Assembly: GCF_030052815.1 (NCBI RefSeq)
Contig: NC_079499.1
Span: 69,703,760 to 69,767,759, forward strand
From: Hevea brasiliensis
Lineage: Eukaryota; Streptophyta; Magnoliopsida; Malpighiales; Euphorbiaceae
Reading direction: 5' to 3'
DNA length: 64,000 bases
In this document: positions 33,050-44,157 of the stretch, piece by piece
Numbering within the stretch: the stretch's first letter is position 1
How the letters are laid out: each line of letters begins with the position of its first letter
Notes under the pieces: generated by a model
The model's input: only the letters and a program-made list of their open reading frames with translations
Told to the model about the DNA's origin: nothing
Database searches by the model: none
Made by a program: the position numbers and the translations under genes

Positions 33050-33890
33050 AACAACCACCACCATCCAATCTCCTAGCAAGCATACTTGATCACAACAGTT
33101 GACAGGACCTAATCATTGGCTAAGAAATTTGAAACTTGTCTGAACCTTGAACATAGAGTATATGTTATATATTCATATGTTACTTGTCCCTTACCTCCAT
33201 AGTCCACACAATAGTAACATGATAATTTGGACAAGTGGAAGGAGCATGATATGAGAGCTAAGTGTTACATGCTTGCTTCCATGAGTAATGAGTTCTGAAG
33301 CAACATGAGAACATGCAGAGTGCTAGTGAGATCCTCCTTCACCTACAAGATTTGTATGGTGAGCACAAGAGAATGCTAGGTATGAGATATCTAAACAGTT
33401 ATTCCGTATGAGGATGTCCGAGGGACAGAATGTTGGGGATCATGTCCACAAGATGATTCGGTGATTGAGCGGTTGGAACATCTTGACTTCAACATGGATT
33501 TCCAACTACAAACGGATTTGATCCTTGATCCCTTCCCGAGTCTTTTGGGAATTTTGTGACAAATTTCCATATGACTAAACAGAATGCACCTTAGAATTAC
33601 TCAACATGCTGGTTATTGCCCAAAAGAATATGCCAGCAATAAAGAAAAAGAGGTAGCTTTGTTGCATCTTCTTCTCACTGGAAAGTCCAACAAGAAGAAA
33701 GGCAATAAGAAAAAGAAACCTCGATTCTCGGTCCTTCCAAGAAAATAGCTAAGCAGAAAAGTAAGACTAAAGTCGATGGAGGCAAAGGAAAGTGTTTCCA
33801 CCGCCAACAGAGTGTTTCCATTGCGAAGAAAGTGTTTCCACCGGCAGTGTAGCAATCTAAATGAAAGCAATGCCATGGTGAAAACCAACT
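33050..33890 (+). pseudogene. Angela-1 gag
   Basis: No long frame remains, but conceptual reading in shifting frames gives Angela-type gag features: a NVGDHVHKMIR-like segment (about 33430-33460), a part ending in SRVFWEF (about 33520-33550), LNMLVIAQKNMP-like sequence (about 33600) and a lysine-rich tail (about 33680-33720). The zinc knuckle region is replaced by a 10-mer repeated three times at 20-bp steps (33791-33840). Many TAG/TGA stops show long decay. Confidence 0.75.
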
Positions 33891-33894
33891 CAAG

Positions 33895-34720
33895 TTCAAA
33901 ATATACTTGGCACTTAACGTTAGGTCATGTTGCGTAAGATAGGATTGCAAAATTGGAGAAAATGGGGATTCTATCCTCATTGGGCTCGAGCCTACTCCAA
34001 CTTGTGAATCTTGCCTTGGCAAAATGACTAGATCACCCTTTGTTGGACAAGGGCTAAGAGTGAAAATATTTTGGAGCTAATACATAGTGATGTATGTGGT
34101 CCATTTGAAGAAATGGCTAGAGGGCTTTCATTATTTTATTACCTCGATGATAAATCAAGGTTTGGGTATTTGTATTTGATGAAATACAAACATGAATCCT
34201 TTGAAAAGTTTAAGGAATTTAAATCAAGTAGTAAATCAAACAGAAAAAATATTAAAGCTCTTCGATCGGATCGTGGAGGTGAATATTTGAGTAATCGAAT
34301 TTGATGAATACTTGAGAGAGCATGGCATTGTTTCTCGGTGACTCCTCCAGAACGCCACAACCGAATGGTGTATCTAAAGGAGAAATCGTACCCTATTGGA
34401 TATGGTACGTAGTATGATGAGCTATACAAATATGCCAATCTCCTTTTGGGGATTTGCATTAGAATCAGCTTTGTATATTCCGAATAGGATTCCATCAAAA
34501 TCAATTTCTTCCACACCTTATGAGATATGGCATGGAAGAAAACCAAGTCTTAAGCATGTTAAGATTTGGGGTTGTCCAAATTATATCAAAAGTGAACAAC
34601 GATAAATTGGAGACCAGATCGTAAAAGGTCGATTTGTTGGATATCCAAAAGATAGTTTTGGATATTATTTTTATTTGCCTACTTCACAAAGGTTGTGATA
34701 AGTAGAGATGCCACATTTCT
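33895..34720 (+). pseudogene. Angela-1 GAG-pre-integrase and integrase
   Basis: TWHLTLGHVA and RIAKLEKMGIL mark the pre-integrase zinc site. Frame 34071-34304 has LIHSDVCGPFEEMARG (first catalytic Asp), SRFGYLYLMKYKHESFEKF and ALRSDRGGEYLS (second Asp). After a frameshift, frame 34396-34605 has MVRSMMSYTNMPISFWGFAL, PSKSISSTPYEIW and KHVKIWGCPNYI. A further shift and stops near 34605-34700 separate it from RT. Confidence 0.9.
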
Positions 34721-34792
34721 TGAACAGTTTGTTCAAGAAGGAGGCAAAGGAAGGCAAATAGAGTTAGAATTGGAGAATTCGACCAACCATCG

Positions 34793-35887
34793 ATGGATAT
34801 AGATCCATCTAGTCAACCTATACCCATTGATGAAACATCTACACTGTTCCTCGTAGAACAACTGGTATCTCACCCACCGGTGAGATATGGTTTTCTTCAT
34901 GAAGAAGAACAAGAGTTGTCTACTCATGAAGAAATAGATCATGGAGATGATCCACTTACCTATGAAGAAACTATATCAGATATAGACTCTTCAAAATGGA
35001 TTGATGCTATGAAATCCGAGATTGATTCCATGTATAAGAATCAAGTTTGGGATCTTGTTGACCCACCTAAAGGTATTGTACCTATAGGGAACAAATGGGT
35101 TTTCAAGAAGAAAATTGGTTCTGATGGAAAGGTAGAGACCTATAAGGCAAGGCTAGTAGCGAAAGGGTTTCGCCAAAGGCAAGGAATAGACTATGAGGAG
35201 ACTTTCTGCTTTGTTGCCATGCTTAAATCAATTAGGATTTTATTAGCAATAATGCATACTATGATTATGAGATTTGGCATGGATGTCAAAGCGACTTTTC
35301 TTAATGGATACATTGAAGAAAACATTTTCATGGAACAACCTAAGGGATTTGAATCCCAAGATGGTTCCAAGGTATGCAAGCTAAAGCGATCCATTTATGG
35401 GTTGAAACAAGCTTCGAGGAGTTGGAACATCCGTTTTGATGAAGCCATTAAATCTTTTGGTTTTATCAAAAATGAGGATGAGCCATGTGTATATAAGAAG
35501 GTTAGTGACAGTGCTATCACTTTCCTTGTCTTATATGTGGATGACATACTATTGATGGGTAATGATACAGGTATGTTGACGACTATAAAGGTATGGTTGT
35601 CAAATACATTCTCCATGAAAGACTTATTGGAGGCAACCTATATTCTTGGGATTCGCATCTATAGAGATAGAGCGAAAAGAATAATTGGTTTATCCCAAAG
35701 TCTATACTTGGAAAAGGTGTTAAAGAGGTTTAACATGCTTGATTCCAAGAGAGGATTGTTACCAGTGAGACATGGTATCCACCTTTCTAAAGAGATGTCT
35801 CCAAAGACACCTGAAGAAAGAGATAAGATGGCGAGATTCCATATGCTTGGCTATTGGAAGTTTAATGTATGCAATGTTGTGTACTAG
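34793..35887 (+). pseudogene. Angela-1 reverse transcriptase
   Basis: A 364-codon frame. WIDAMKSEIDSMYKNQVW at about 69-86, GNKWVFKKKIGSDG (99-112), [40 protein letters not shown] with the catalytic Asp 164, SIYGLKQASRSWNIRFDE, and LYVDDILLMGND with the YVDD site at 248-251. It ends in a frameshift near 35830, and coding continues in the frame of 35772-36071. The active-site residues are present, so the RT core itself looks intact. FCFVAM replaces the usual FSPVAM. Confidence 0.92.
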
Positions 35888-36240
35888 GCCGGATATCGCA
35901 TATCTCGTTAGTTTGACTAGCAAGTATCAATCCAATCCAGTTTGGAACATCGATAGTCACAAGAATATCCTTAAGTACTTGAGAAGAACTAAGGATTTAT
36001 TCTTGATTTATGGAGGTGGAGACTTGCAATTGGATGGTTATACGATTACGATTTCCAATCGATATCGATGATAGAAAGTCTACCTCTAGATATGTGTTCA
36101 TTTGTAATGGAGGTGCGATCGGTTGGAAGAGTTCCAAACAGAGCACGATCGCAGATTCCACTCGAGGTGAGTATATTCGCATCGATGTCGCAAAGGAAGT
36201 CGTTTGGATAAAGAAGTTCGTGATGTAACTTACAGTAGTT
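35830..36240 (+). pseudogene. Angela-1 RNase H
   Basis: Frame 35772-36071 reads AIGSLMYAMLCTRPDIAYLV, SKYQSNPVW, then KNILKYLRRTKDLFLIYGG. Frame 36010-36228 continues with DDRKSTSRYVFICNGGAIGWKS, STIADSTRGEYIRIDVAKE and VWIKKF, the usual Copia RNase H ending. A frameshift at about 36040 and decayed ends inactivate it. After it (36241-36488) only degenerate C-terminal coding remains. Confidence 0.88.
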
Positions 36241-36488
36241 CCTTCCATTGAGTCAGCGGTTCCATTACATCGTGACAACAATGGAGCGATCATCTAAGGA
36301 ACCAAGGTCTCACGAGAAATCCAAACACATAGAAAGGCGCTACCACATTATCGGAGAAATAGTTGGGCGGCGATGTAGCCATGCAGAAAATAGCATCACT
36401 GAAAATCCGGTGATCCATTCACTAAGCCTATGTCACGACATCTTGAGAAGATAGGTTTAAGATATTGTAATGAATGGCTCTAGTGCTA

Positions 36489-36497
36489 GTGGGAGAT
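36489..36497 (+). other. Polypurine tract of Angela-1
   Basis: GTGGGAGAT directly before the 3' LTR start TGTTAGTAG, the usual Copia PPT form. Confidence 0.85.
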
Positions 36498-38579
36498 TGT
36501 TAGTAGTATGCCCTAGAGCATATCATTTAGTATGTATCTTGTACATATTTTTAATAATAAAAGGCATTTTCACTTTTCCGTTTATATAATATATTTATGT
36601 GTAATAGAAAAGGTCCATTGATATTTTGTTAGAAATATTATTCTTAAGTTGTTAAGAATATGAGTGACAATATTTCTAGCACAAAGTATCATAAATAGGT
36701 TCACAATCGAGGATACTTCATAATAAGGACATGACTTATCCAGAAAGATTGTATTCATGTTTGTTCCCAAGTTATTTATATGAGATATAAATAAGATGGA
36801 ATGGTGAGTCTCATGCCATATAACAAACATGATAGGCACTTATAAATGATAAGTAGGCCGAACCAGTGACACTTATGACAAGCACATGGAGTTTACTCTT
36901 GTCAATGTTTTGTCATAAATCATATCAGTGCATATAATCTTTAGACCTGAGATAGCACTTATCTTGTATATAGGTAGTTTGAGTTTGATCTCGCTTTCAT
37001 TCTTGTACTTTGTCAGGGTATATGGGCATGTGTTGGCTCCGTCTAGTTATATATGGATGTATGTGTTGTTCAAGAAGTTATCTGTTCCTCTATTTACATA
37101 GAGATAAAATCCTTTGTTCATTTATTTGTTCTTGATGTTTCAAGTTCTGCCAGACAGATAGATTTATTGTAAAAGAGTTTCGATGAGAAAATCTTTTAAT
37201 CAAGAACTGGAATTAAAAGAGAACATAATATTCATAGCAAATGGAGTTTGATATAAACCATGACTCCAGCTTGAGTTGGGATTTTGTAACATAGAGATTC
37301 TAGTGCATGGTAACATATGATTATAGGTTCATTTAAGGTAAATCTTATTACTAATTGGGTGGCCATGGCATGCTATGCTAGGTGTTAACCATGGTCTATG
37401 AGGTTCATAAAATGATTTAGAGAAATCATTTATGGTAAGAAAGAGTTCTGATGATATTAAGAGTTGATATCATGTCTCATTGCCAATTAGTGATGAGCCT
37501 AGTAAGTCACACACATACACAAGTTATCACCTATTTAAATATGATTTAATTAATTAATTAAAGAGTTTAATTGATTAATTAAATAGATTTGGTTTGCAAT
37601 AAAATTGCAAAGTCCCTAGCATGACTTGAAACCAAATCTAGATTATTGGATGTGTAGTATAAATTAAATTTATATTTAAAGTGTTTAAATATGAATTTAA
37701 TTGATGAAAATTAATTAATAGAGATTAATTAATTAATTTATATTTGATATAAATTAATTAGAAGAAAAAATAATTATTTTGGGTTAAGAACTCAAAATTA
37801 AGACACGAGGGCATTTTGGTCATTTTGCGGTGTGACACGTGGCACCATGAGATGGTGACACATGGCATAACACATAAGCTTGCCAAATATTTTTAATCAT
37901 GTAAGATGATTAAAATCAAGATTAAATATAGGTTTGACACTTGGCACAATGTGATTGGGTCACTTAAACCTAGAGCTAATCAAAAGGTGACATGTGGCTA
38001 GGGTTTAATGTGTTAACCTAGCTATTTAAGTGGGGTTATGAAAAGAAAACACAACCAGCAGCCTCTCCTCTCATATGTCACGCCACTTTGAGCCTCTCCA
38101 GCTATTTCTCTTCATCTCTCATCAATTCAAAGAGATTAGCCATCAATCTCTTGAATTAAGAACACTAGAAATTGTTTCTAGTGTCCTGTTTGCATCTCTA
38201 ATCTCTTAAAAGGCAGAACTTGAATTTCTAATTAATAGAAAAGGCTTTAGAAGCTGTTCAAGGGCTGCCATAGGTGTTCTTGGTGTGGACAAGCTAGAGG
38301 ACAACATCCGGTGTCCTCAAGACGAATCTCAAAGCGCACACATCAAGAGGTTAGTGTAATCGTTCTTGATTTAATCTAGGGTTCTAAAATTAATCTGATT
38401 AATTTTAAAATCTTAAATGGCAAATACAGATCCAAAAACATATTAAAAGAGTTTTAATATGTTGTTTATCATTGAAATCAAATAGATAAAAATAAATCTT
38501 GCATGGTGCATGTGACCCTAGGTGAAAATTTTTGAATTCAATGGTATAATATTGTGTTTTTCACGCTTCCGTTCCTTCA
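36498..38579 (+). mobile_element. Angela-1 3' LTR
   Basis: 2082 bp, nearly identical to the 5' LTR except for a cluster of substitutions and indels at about 36860-37180. Ends GTTCCTTCA, then the AGAAC duplication. Confidence 0.93.
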
Positions 38580-38584
38580 AGAAC

Positions 38585-39194
38585 CCCAGTGTGTTGGACT
38601 GAATTGGGCGAAGATAAGCTGGTAGGACCAGACCTGGTGAAATAGACTGAGGAAAAAGTAATGATAATCAAAGCTAACCTGAAGGTTGCCTCAGATAGAC
38701 AGAAGTCTTATGCCGACCTGAAGAGAAAAGAGATAGAGTATGCAGTTGGCGATAAAGTGTTTCTCAATGTATCATCGTGGAAGAAAGTACTGAGGTTTGG
38801 CAGAAAGGGTAAGTTAAGCCCTAGGTTCATTGGCCTATATGAAGTTATTGAACGTGTGGGACCAGTGGCCTATCAGCTAGCTTTACCACCAGAACTAGAT
38901 AAAATTCACAATGTGTTCCATGTTTCTATGCTGAGAAGATATCGCTCAGACCCTTCACATGTCATTTCCATGGAAGAGATTGAAATCCAACCGGACTTGA
39001 CATATACAGAAGAACCTATATAGATCCTAGCTCGGGAAGTGAAGGAACTGAGAAATAAACAAATTCCACTAGTGAAAGTGCTTTGGAGGCACCACAACAC
39101 TGAAGAGGCAACTTGGGAAAGTGAAGAGATAATGAGGCAACAGTTCCCTCAACTGTTTGTATCAGGTAAATTTCGAGGACGAAATTTTTATTAG
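38585..39194 (+). pseudogene. Tekay-2 integrase C-terminus and chromodomain-like tail
   Basis: Resumes with PVCWTELGEDKLVGPDLVK, a TAG at about 38644, then frame 38661-39023 with SDRQKSYADLKRKEIEYAVGD, GKLSPRFIGLYEV and HNVFHVSMLRRYRSDP. After a second TAG at about 39021 the chromodomain-like tail reads EVKELRNKQIPLVKVLW, then HNTEEATWESEE, ending QFPQLFVSGKFRGRNFY and a stop at 39192. The last codons form the palindrome at 39168-39187, just upstream of the PPT. Confidence 0.92.
39168..39187 (+). other. Palindrome at pol 3' end of Tekay-2
   Basis: AAATTTCG-AGGA-CGAAATTT, 8-bp perfect stem encoding KFRGRNF. Shared with Tekay-1 and nearly with Tekay-3. Confidence 0.78.
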
Positions 39195-39204
39195 AGGGGA
39201 AGAG
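39194..39204 (+). other. Polypurine tract of Tekay-2
   Basis: GAGGGGAAGAG immediately before the 3' LTR (one T intervenes). Confidence 0.87.
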
Positions 39205-39709
39205 TTGTAACATCCTCATTTTAGCTAGTCCGTACAGTCTACTGTTCCGGTGACCAGTGTCGATCTGGACAGCTAGAACGTTCGGAAAAATATTTAAACT
39301 AAAGTGAGGAACTAAAAATTAACTCAAATAATTAATAAGAAAAAAAATTTAGGAAAAATTATAAAATAATTTTTGGGACTCCATAGAAGGGTCATTGAGG
39401 TTCTTATGACAATAGAATGCCAAGAAAATACTTAGAAAAATTTTTCAATCGGTAAAGACAATTTTGGCCCGTTAAGCCAAACGGAGGGCATTTTGGTCAT
39501 TTCGTCTTCAGAGATGATTTTTGGGCCAACTTTTCCAGTTAAATAAATAATTTATATAACATAAAAATATGATTAAATGTTGTTAAAAATTTAATTGAAA
39601 TTAATTGGACAAAAAAAGGATGGAAAAATGAAAAATTTGAAATTATGACATCATAAGGATGTCATTAAAATTCTCCAACCCAATCAAGTGTTGACACATG
39701 TCACCAAGG

Positions 39710-39719
39710 TATATAAAAG
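39710..39719 (+). promoter_or_regulatory. TATA box of Tekay-2 3' LTR
   Basis: TATATAAAAG, same position as in the 5' LTR; could drive readout into Copia-1 sequence downstream. Confidence 0.65.
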
Positions 39720-39966
39720 AGACAAAATGGGCAGAAAGTGAAGAAGAAAAATCAGACCTCCTCTCTCTTCTTCTCCTTAACGTAAAACCTCCACCATTGC
39801 CCTCCATAACCAAGCTTTACCCAAGCTTGATTTCTTGGGTTTCTATCCATTAAAACTTAAATTTATCAACACAAAAACTTGCTCTTACACCTTGGTGATT
39901 CTTTTGGGAGCAAAAAGAAGAGAAAAACAAGAGCTTTAGTAAGTGGAAAAATCTCACTCCTTTGAG

Positions 39967-41666
39967 GTTAGTGACCCAACTATGAATTTTTCTTTGAAAT
40001 CATGTTAAGAACTTTGAATATGTGTAAATTGCAAAGAAAAATTGTTGAAAACCATTGGGATGGAAACCCTAGATTTTTGGTAGCCATGATTAGGGTTTGA
40101 TTGTGTTGAGTTTAATGAAATTAAAAGTCTATCATGGCTGCCCATAATATGTATTTACTAAGTGGATTGAAGAAATGCAATGAAAATGCATGAAGGGTAA
40201 TGTGTGAGTTAGGGTTTGGGGTGGAAAAATGGGATTTTGACCATGTGATAATGAAAATAGATTTTAATGGTCAATTAGTGACCATTTAGTTCTGTTTAAA
40301 TTAAAAATGAAGTGTGTTGAGTGATGGAATTGGGTTTGGTGTGGCTGCAATGAAAGTGACCTGCAGAATGGAGTGACCTGCAGAATTGGACTTGAGTCCA
40401 ACAGGTTTGGGCAGCCATAACTTAAATTGTAGAGGTTAAATTGGTGCAAGGTCAATTGGACATGAAACTAGACACATAATGGCACAACTTTGGTGAAGAA
40501 ACCATGTCCATAAAACCAAACTAAGTGGACCAAAAGCTTGCCTTAATCCGGTGACTGCAATTGTTTTACGAGAATGACCAAATGAACAGTGATTGTTCAT
40601 TTGGCCATAACTCAATGTAGAAAAATCCAATTGACCTGAAATTTTACCGGAAATAAGCTGAGATATATACCAACAACTTTCATGAAGGAACCTAGCCCAA
40701 ATTATGATCAGAACCTATCTAACAAGTGAGTTGTAGTCACTGTTCACTCCACTGTAGATATGGTCAGTTCAGAAAAATTTCAATCCGGCCAGTTATGGTT
40801 TCTGGACCATAACTTATGCTACAAAACTCCAAATGGAGCGATTCAAAAAAGGAAATTCAACTAAACAGAATAAGAAACAACTTTCATGTTGATCATTTTG
40901 CCAAATTCCCACTGCAAAATTGACCAATGGAACAGTAAAGATAAGGTATGAAAACTGAAAATTCTGCTCAATTAATATTAAGCTTAAAAATGGTTTTGGC
41001 AAACAAAACCAACAAGTTTAAAATACAAAATGTGGTATATTGGTGATATTAGAACCAATGTACGTATTGCCTTTGCAAAAGTCAACATTTTGGTTGACTA
41101 ATGAAGTGAATAGTAATACCAAAACTTGAAATTCAAAAATTGTGAAACTTAAAAGTGTAAAATGCCCTAGTATACCTAACAAGACTGGTTTGGATAGCTT
41201 GGCATGCCAATAGGGTTCTGTTAGCAGTACTGCATATGGCTTCATGCCATTCTGTGTTTCATGGCTCCTATGCCATTCTGTGACATAATAGCCTTTGGCT
41301 ACATTATTTGAGTTGTTATACTTGGGTTTTAACCCTGATAATTATTATAGCTTACAAGCTGTTCTGTTGCACACCGGGAGACACAATGTGACCGATGGTG
41401 TGATGGTCCGAGGTACTTAGTACCCAGTGCCAGTTTACCCGTTTATCATGTCCAGTCAATTAGTATGGGTTACTCGGGCAATGTTAAAGAACCTTACCAA
41501 AATTTTAATTGAATAATAATACAAATAATATCAGAAGTTAAGTCTACCAAAAATTATAAACACACATTCTGCATCTTTGTTTTATCATATTTTATTTTAT
41601 TTTACTTTATTTTATATTGTCACCACTAAGCAGAATTGCTTAGCGCGTCGCTTTTGCCACGCACAG
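39967..41666 (+). other. Predicted LTR leader intron (Tekay-2 3' LTR)
   Basis: TGAG|GTTAGTG to TTTTGCCACGCACAG|GTACT, with both sites conserved although the LTRs have diverged. Confidence 0.48.
41626..41643 (+). other. Conserved LTR hairpin (Tekay-2 3' LTR)
   Basis: CTAAGC-AGAATT-GCTTAG, unchanged from the 5' LTR, 23 nt before the acceptor. Confidence 0.7.
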
Positions 41667-42202
41667 GTACTAGAGACCTAGCTGGGAGCTCCAGCAGACA
41701 TTAAACGAGGTGAGTCTTCAGAGCTGCATCAGGAGTCCAGAGTCACCTCACATCTGCACTGCATATGGTAGGACATTAGGACTATAGGTGGCCCTTTTGT
41801 ATTTTGCATTTTGTATTGGTTTGGATTGTAATTATAAATTCCTGTAATTATGTATTAATGTAAATATATGAAATCTCATATTATTGAGGTTTTCTACATT
41901 ATGTATGTTGAAAAATGAAATGTTGAGACTTTTAAGATTGACTTGAATGTGTATAATGGAGTTTGGATTTGGAAATTATTTTGGAAGTGTTTTTAAACAG
42001 GTTCAGAAGAACTGTTTTTCCAATTTACAGCCAGCACTCTGCTGGATTTTCTATTAGATTTGTGGAAAAATCTAGATTTATCAAAAATTAAAAATAAATG
42101 AATTAAAAGGGATAAATTGTATTAGAGCCATAAGTTGGTGCTCCGGCACACTGAGTGACATAACTTGCTCGGCTACACTGTAGACGGGTAAGGGGTGTCA
42201 CA

Positions 42203-42530
42203 CATCTTGCAGTCTACCACTGCCAATCGTTCTCCCTATCATCAATTCCTGAAATACACAATGATTTGGAAAATTTCAATTTTGCAGTTTAGAGCTTTTG
42301 TGATTGAACTAACAGACAAGAGGTTAATAGGAAAGCTAGGCACATATAAAATAGAACTAAGACTTATATTAGGTGTACATTTAATAGAACTTATTCCAAA
42401 AACACTAGATAAGGATCCATTCGCAGTGCAAACTTTTTCTTTTTTTAAACATGGAGAATAGGATATGAATTTATTTAAAGAGACTGTCATATGCTTGTTT
42501 GCTCCAGAATCTATAACCCAAAAAGAATTA
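42203..42530 (-). pseudogene. Copia-1 protease
   Basis: On the minus strand VIDSGANKHMT (about 42490-42525) is the DSGA aspartic protease site, followed by frame 42242-42490 with GISSIKCTPNISLSSILYVP and FPINLLSVSSITKAL, the usual Copia protease to pre-integrase sequence. A TAA near 42460 and a shift near 42245 break it. It ends at SGRLQD where Tekay-2 entered, and resumes at 21953. Confidence 0.9.
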
Positions 42531-42850
42531 TTAAGATTGGCAAGAAAAGCATTACCTGAGTTGAGGAAGTTAGAAGAGACAATTGGGGTGGATTGTGATT
42601 CAAGTTATAATAGCAAACACCTACCTCTTTATTAAAAAACATCCCAGTGGTGGTAGTATCTTCAAACTGATTCACAGCTTCGAATACATTAACTTGTAGT
42701 TTAGTAGGGCCCATCCTTTTTCCTCCATTCCCTTTAATGGGGCATCCATTTAGTTTCCAATAGTGTTCCTTAGTATGCCAATTTTTTCCACAATAGTGGC
42801 AATGAAGTTGATCTTTATCTGATGAACCATGTGACTATCCACGTGAGGAA
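42531..42850 (-). pseudogene. Copia-1 gag nucleocapsid end
   Basis: CHYCGKNWHTKEHYW (about 42755-42800) is the CCHC zinc knuckle with Tyr in place of the fourth Cys, so zinc binding is probably lost. Frame 42511-42714 continues with a Gly/Lys stretch and LQVNVFEAVNQFED towards the protease. Confidence 0.82.
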
Positions 42851-43555
42851 TTAGCAACTAGCCCTGCCTTATCAATAGACATAGAATGAATCATGGCACT
42901 CATCCTGCTCTTTTCCTGCTGAACATAAGAGTATGTCTATCTTAAGGTAAGTAAAGGATCCTTCCCAAGCACTTGGACCCTATTTTGATTATATTCCACA
43001 TTCAACCCAGTAAGAAAATCATAGATTTGCTCTTTCTCAACCAACTTCTGAAATTTAACTACATCATCAAGACATAAAGCCTGAAAGTCTTAGTAAAAGT
43101 CTAGTTCCTGTCATAGACCAGTCAATTTTGGATAATATTGAGCAATAGTTAGCTCACCCTGTTTCATACCATAAACCTTGTTTTGAAGTTCATACACTTG
43201 TGCATTGTTCCCAACTTGAGAATAGGTCTGAGAAACTACACTCCAAATGGTAGCTACATTATTCAACAATAAATACCCATGAGCTATATGTGGTTGCATG
43301 GAATTGATAAGCCATGACATGATAAGAGAATTTTTTGACTCCCACTGACTGTAGGTAGAAGCATACTTTTCTGGTTTTTTGCTTATCTCCAGTAAGATAA
43401 CTTTGCAACCCTCTAGCTTGAATAAAAAGGAGACATGATCTAAACCATGCAAGGTAATTTGTCCCATCAAGCTTTACGAGGCTAATAATTAATGAGTGAT
43501 TTTTAGTTATAGTAGTCATTTTCCCTTCAACTACTGAATTTTTTGCATCAGACAT
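42851..43555 (-). pseudogene. Copia-1 gag
   Basis: Starts MSDAKNSVVEGKM at 43555. Frame 43259-43555 reads LVKLDGTNYLAWFRSCLLFI, then shifts to frame 43111-43470 with SLIMSWLINSMQPHIAHGYL, NNVATIWSVVSQTYSQVGNN, AQVYELQNKVYGMKQGEL and IAQYYPKLTGL, the UBN2-type gag of plant Copia elements. Downstream the frame is interrupted by stops (about 43090-43110 and 42840). Gag packages the RNA. Confidence 0.9.
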
Positions 43556-43951
43556 GATTCAGATAACTGATTAAAAGAAACAGTAGGCAAAAAACAAATA
43601 CTCAAAAATAAAATTGCAAACCAAGAGATAGGAATGGGCTAGGCAGAGGCGCGATACACTAGGAATGTCGTCGAAAAAAAGTGCAGCCGGAAAAACTAAC
43701 TAGGAACAGGCTCACGTGCTGGCGCGTGTACAAGAGGTGGGAACCTTCTGTAGGCGCGTGGTATCACGCGCCTCACTGGATGATAGCGAGACTCTAGGTG
43801 AGGACTGGCGACGAGGTTCTCTTCCTTCCTAGAGGGGTGGTGACAACTACCTCCCTCGATAGACCCACTTTCAAGACTTACCTACACAAATCCTAACTAT
43901 TTCTCACTGTTCTCTCTCTGTAAAAAAAAATTTCTAGATAAAATGGCTATT
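43556..43951 (-). other. Copia-1 leader
   Basis: The leader between PBS and gag is much more GC-rich than its surroundings at 43640-43860. It contains the perfect hairpin at 43752-43773 and a related CACGTG...GCGCGTG cluster at about 43713-43730. No frame. Confidence 0.75.
43752..43773 (-). other. GC-rich hairpin in Copia-1 leader
   Basis: AGGCGCGTG-GTAT-CACGCGCCT, a perfect 9-bp stem with a 4-nt loop, between PBS and gag, where retroelements commonly hold dimerisation or packaging signals. Confidence 0.8.
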
Positions 43952-43963
43952 GCTCTGATACCA
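43952..43963 (-). other. Primer binding site of Copia-1
   Basis: Sense TGGTATCAGAGC directly abutting the LTR end CTCAACA; initiator tRNA-Met type. Confidence 0.92.
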
Positions 43964-44157
43964 TGTTGAGATTAGAGATAATTGAAGAATTTCTTGATGT
44001 ATGTCAATTTGTTACAATGATTCAAATTTATACACAAAGTCTAGAGCCTTAATAGGAAAGAAAATAAAAGCTAATAAATACAAATATCCCTAATATCACT
44101 AATTTGCATTCTAATTTACAGCTAATACACTAATTAAGGGATTTTAATAGTACTACA
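43964..44157 (-). mobile_element. Copia-1 5' LTR
   Basis: On this strand it begins TGTTGAGATTAGAG. The outer end is placed at GTACTACA (44157), which gives a short LTR of 194 bp with sense start TGTAGTACTATTAAAATCCC. The other LTR of Copia-1 is outside the window, so neither the end nor the target-site duplication can be confirmed. Confidence 0.68.

Larger units (their letters stand above)
29182..38579 (+). mobile_element. Angela-1: complete Ty1/Copia element (Angela/BARE-like)
   Basis: 9398 bp with 5' LTR 29182-31259, PBS 31262-31273, a long leader, degraded gag-pol, PPT and 3' LTR 36498-38579, bounded by exact AGAAC duplications. The LTR start TGTTAGTAGTATGCCCTAGAG resembles that of BARE/Angela elements, and LTRs of about 2.1 kb and the pol motifs agree. 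Gag and integrase carry many stops; the RT frame is the best preserved. The two LTRs are close over most of their length. Confidence 0.93.
21954..42202 (+). mobile_element. Tekay-2: complete Ty3/Gypsy chromovirus interrupted by Angela-1
   Basis: Plus strand; 5' LTR 21954-24940, PBS, gag-pol, PPT, 3' LTR 39206-42202. Without Angela-1 it is about 10.8 kb, normal for the Tekay clade. The C-terminal chromodomain-like tail (IPLVKVLWRHHNTEEATWE) supports the clade. The integrase frame is cut at YGRKYR by Angela-1 and resumes at 38585. Gag has in-frame stops, while the protease-RT-RNase H part is one 653-codon frame. Confidence 0.93.
39206..42202 (+). mobile_element. Tekay-2 3' LTR
   Basis: 2997 bp, TGTAACATCC to GGGGTGTCACA. 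TATA at 39710-39719, predicted intron 39967-41666 (1700 bp), hairpin 41626-41643. Differences from the 5' LTR are scattered, with clumps near 40545-40575, 41358-41385 and 41655-41710. No gene is present. Confidence 0.93.
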
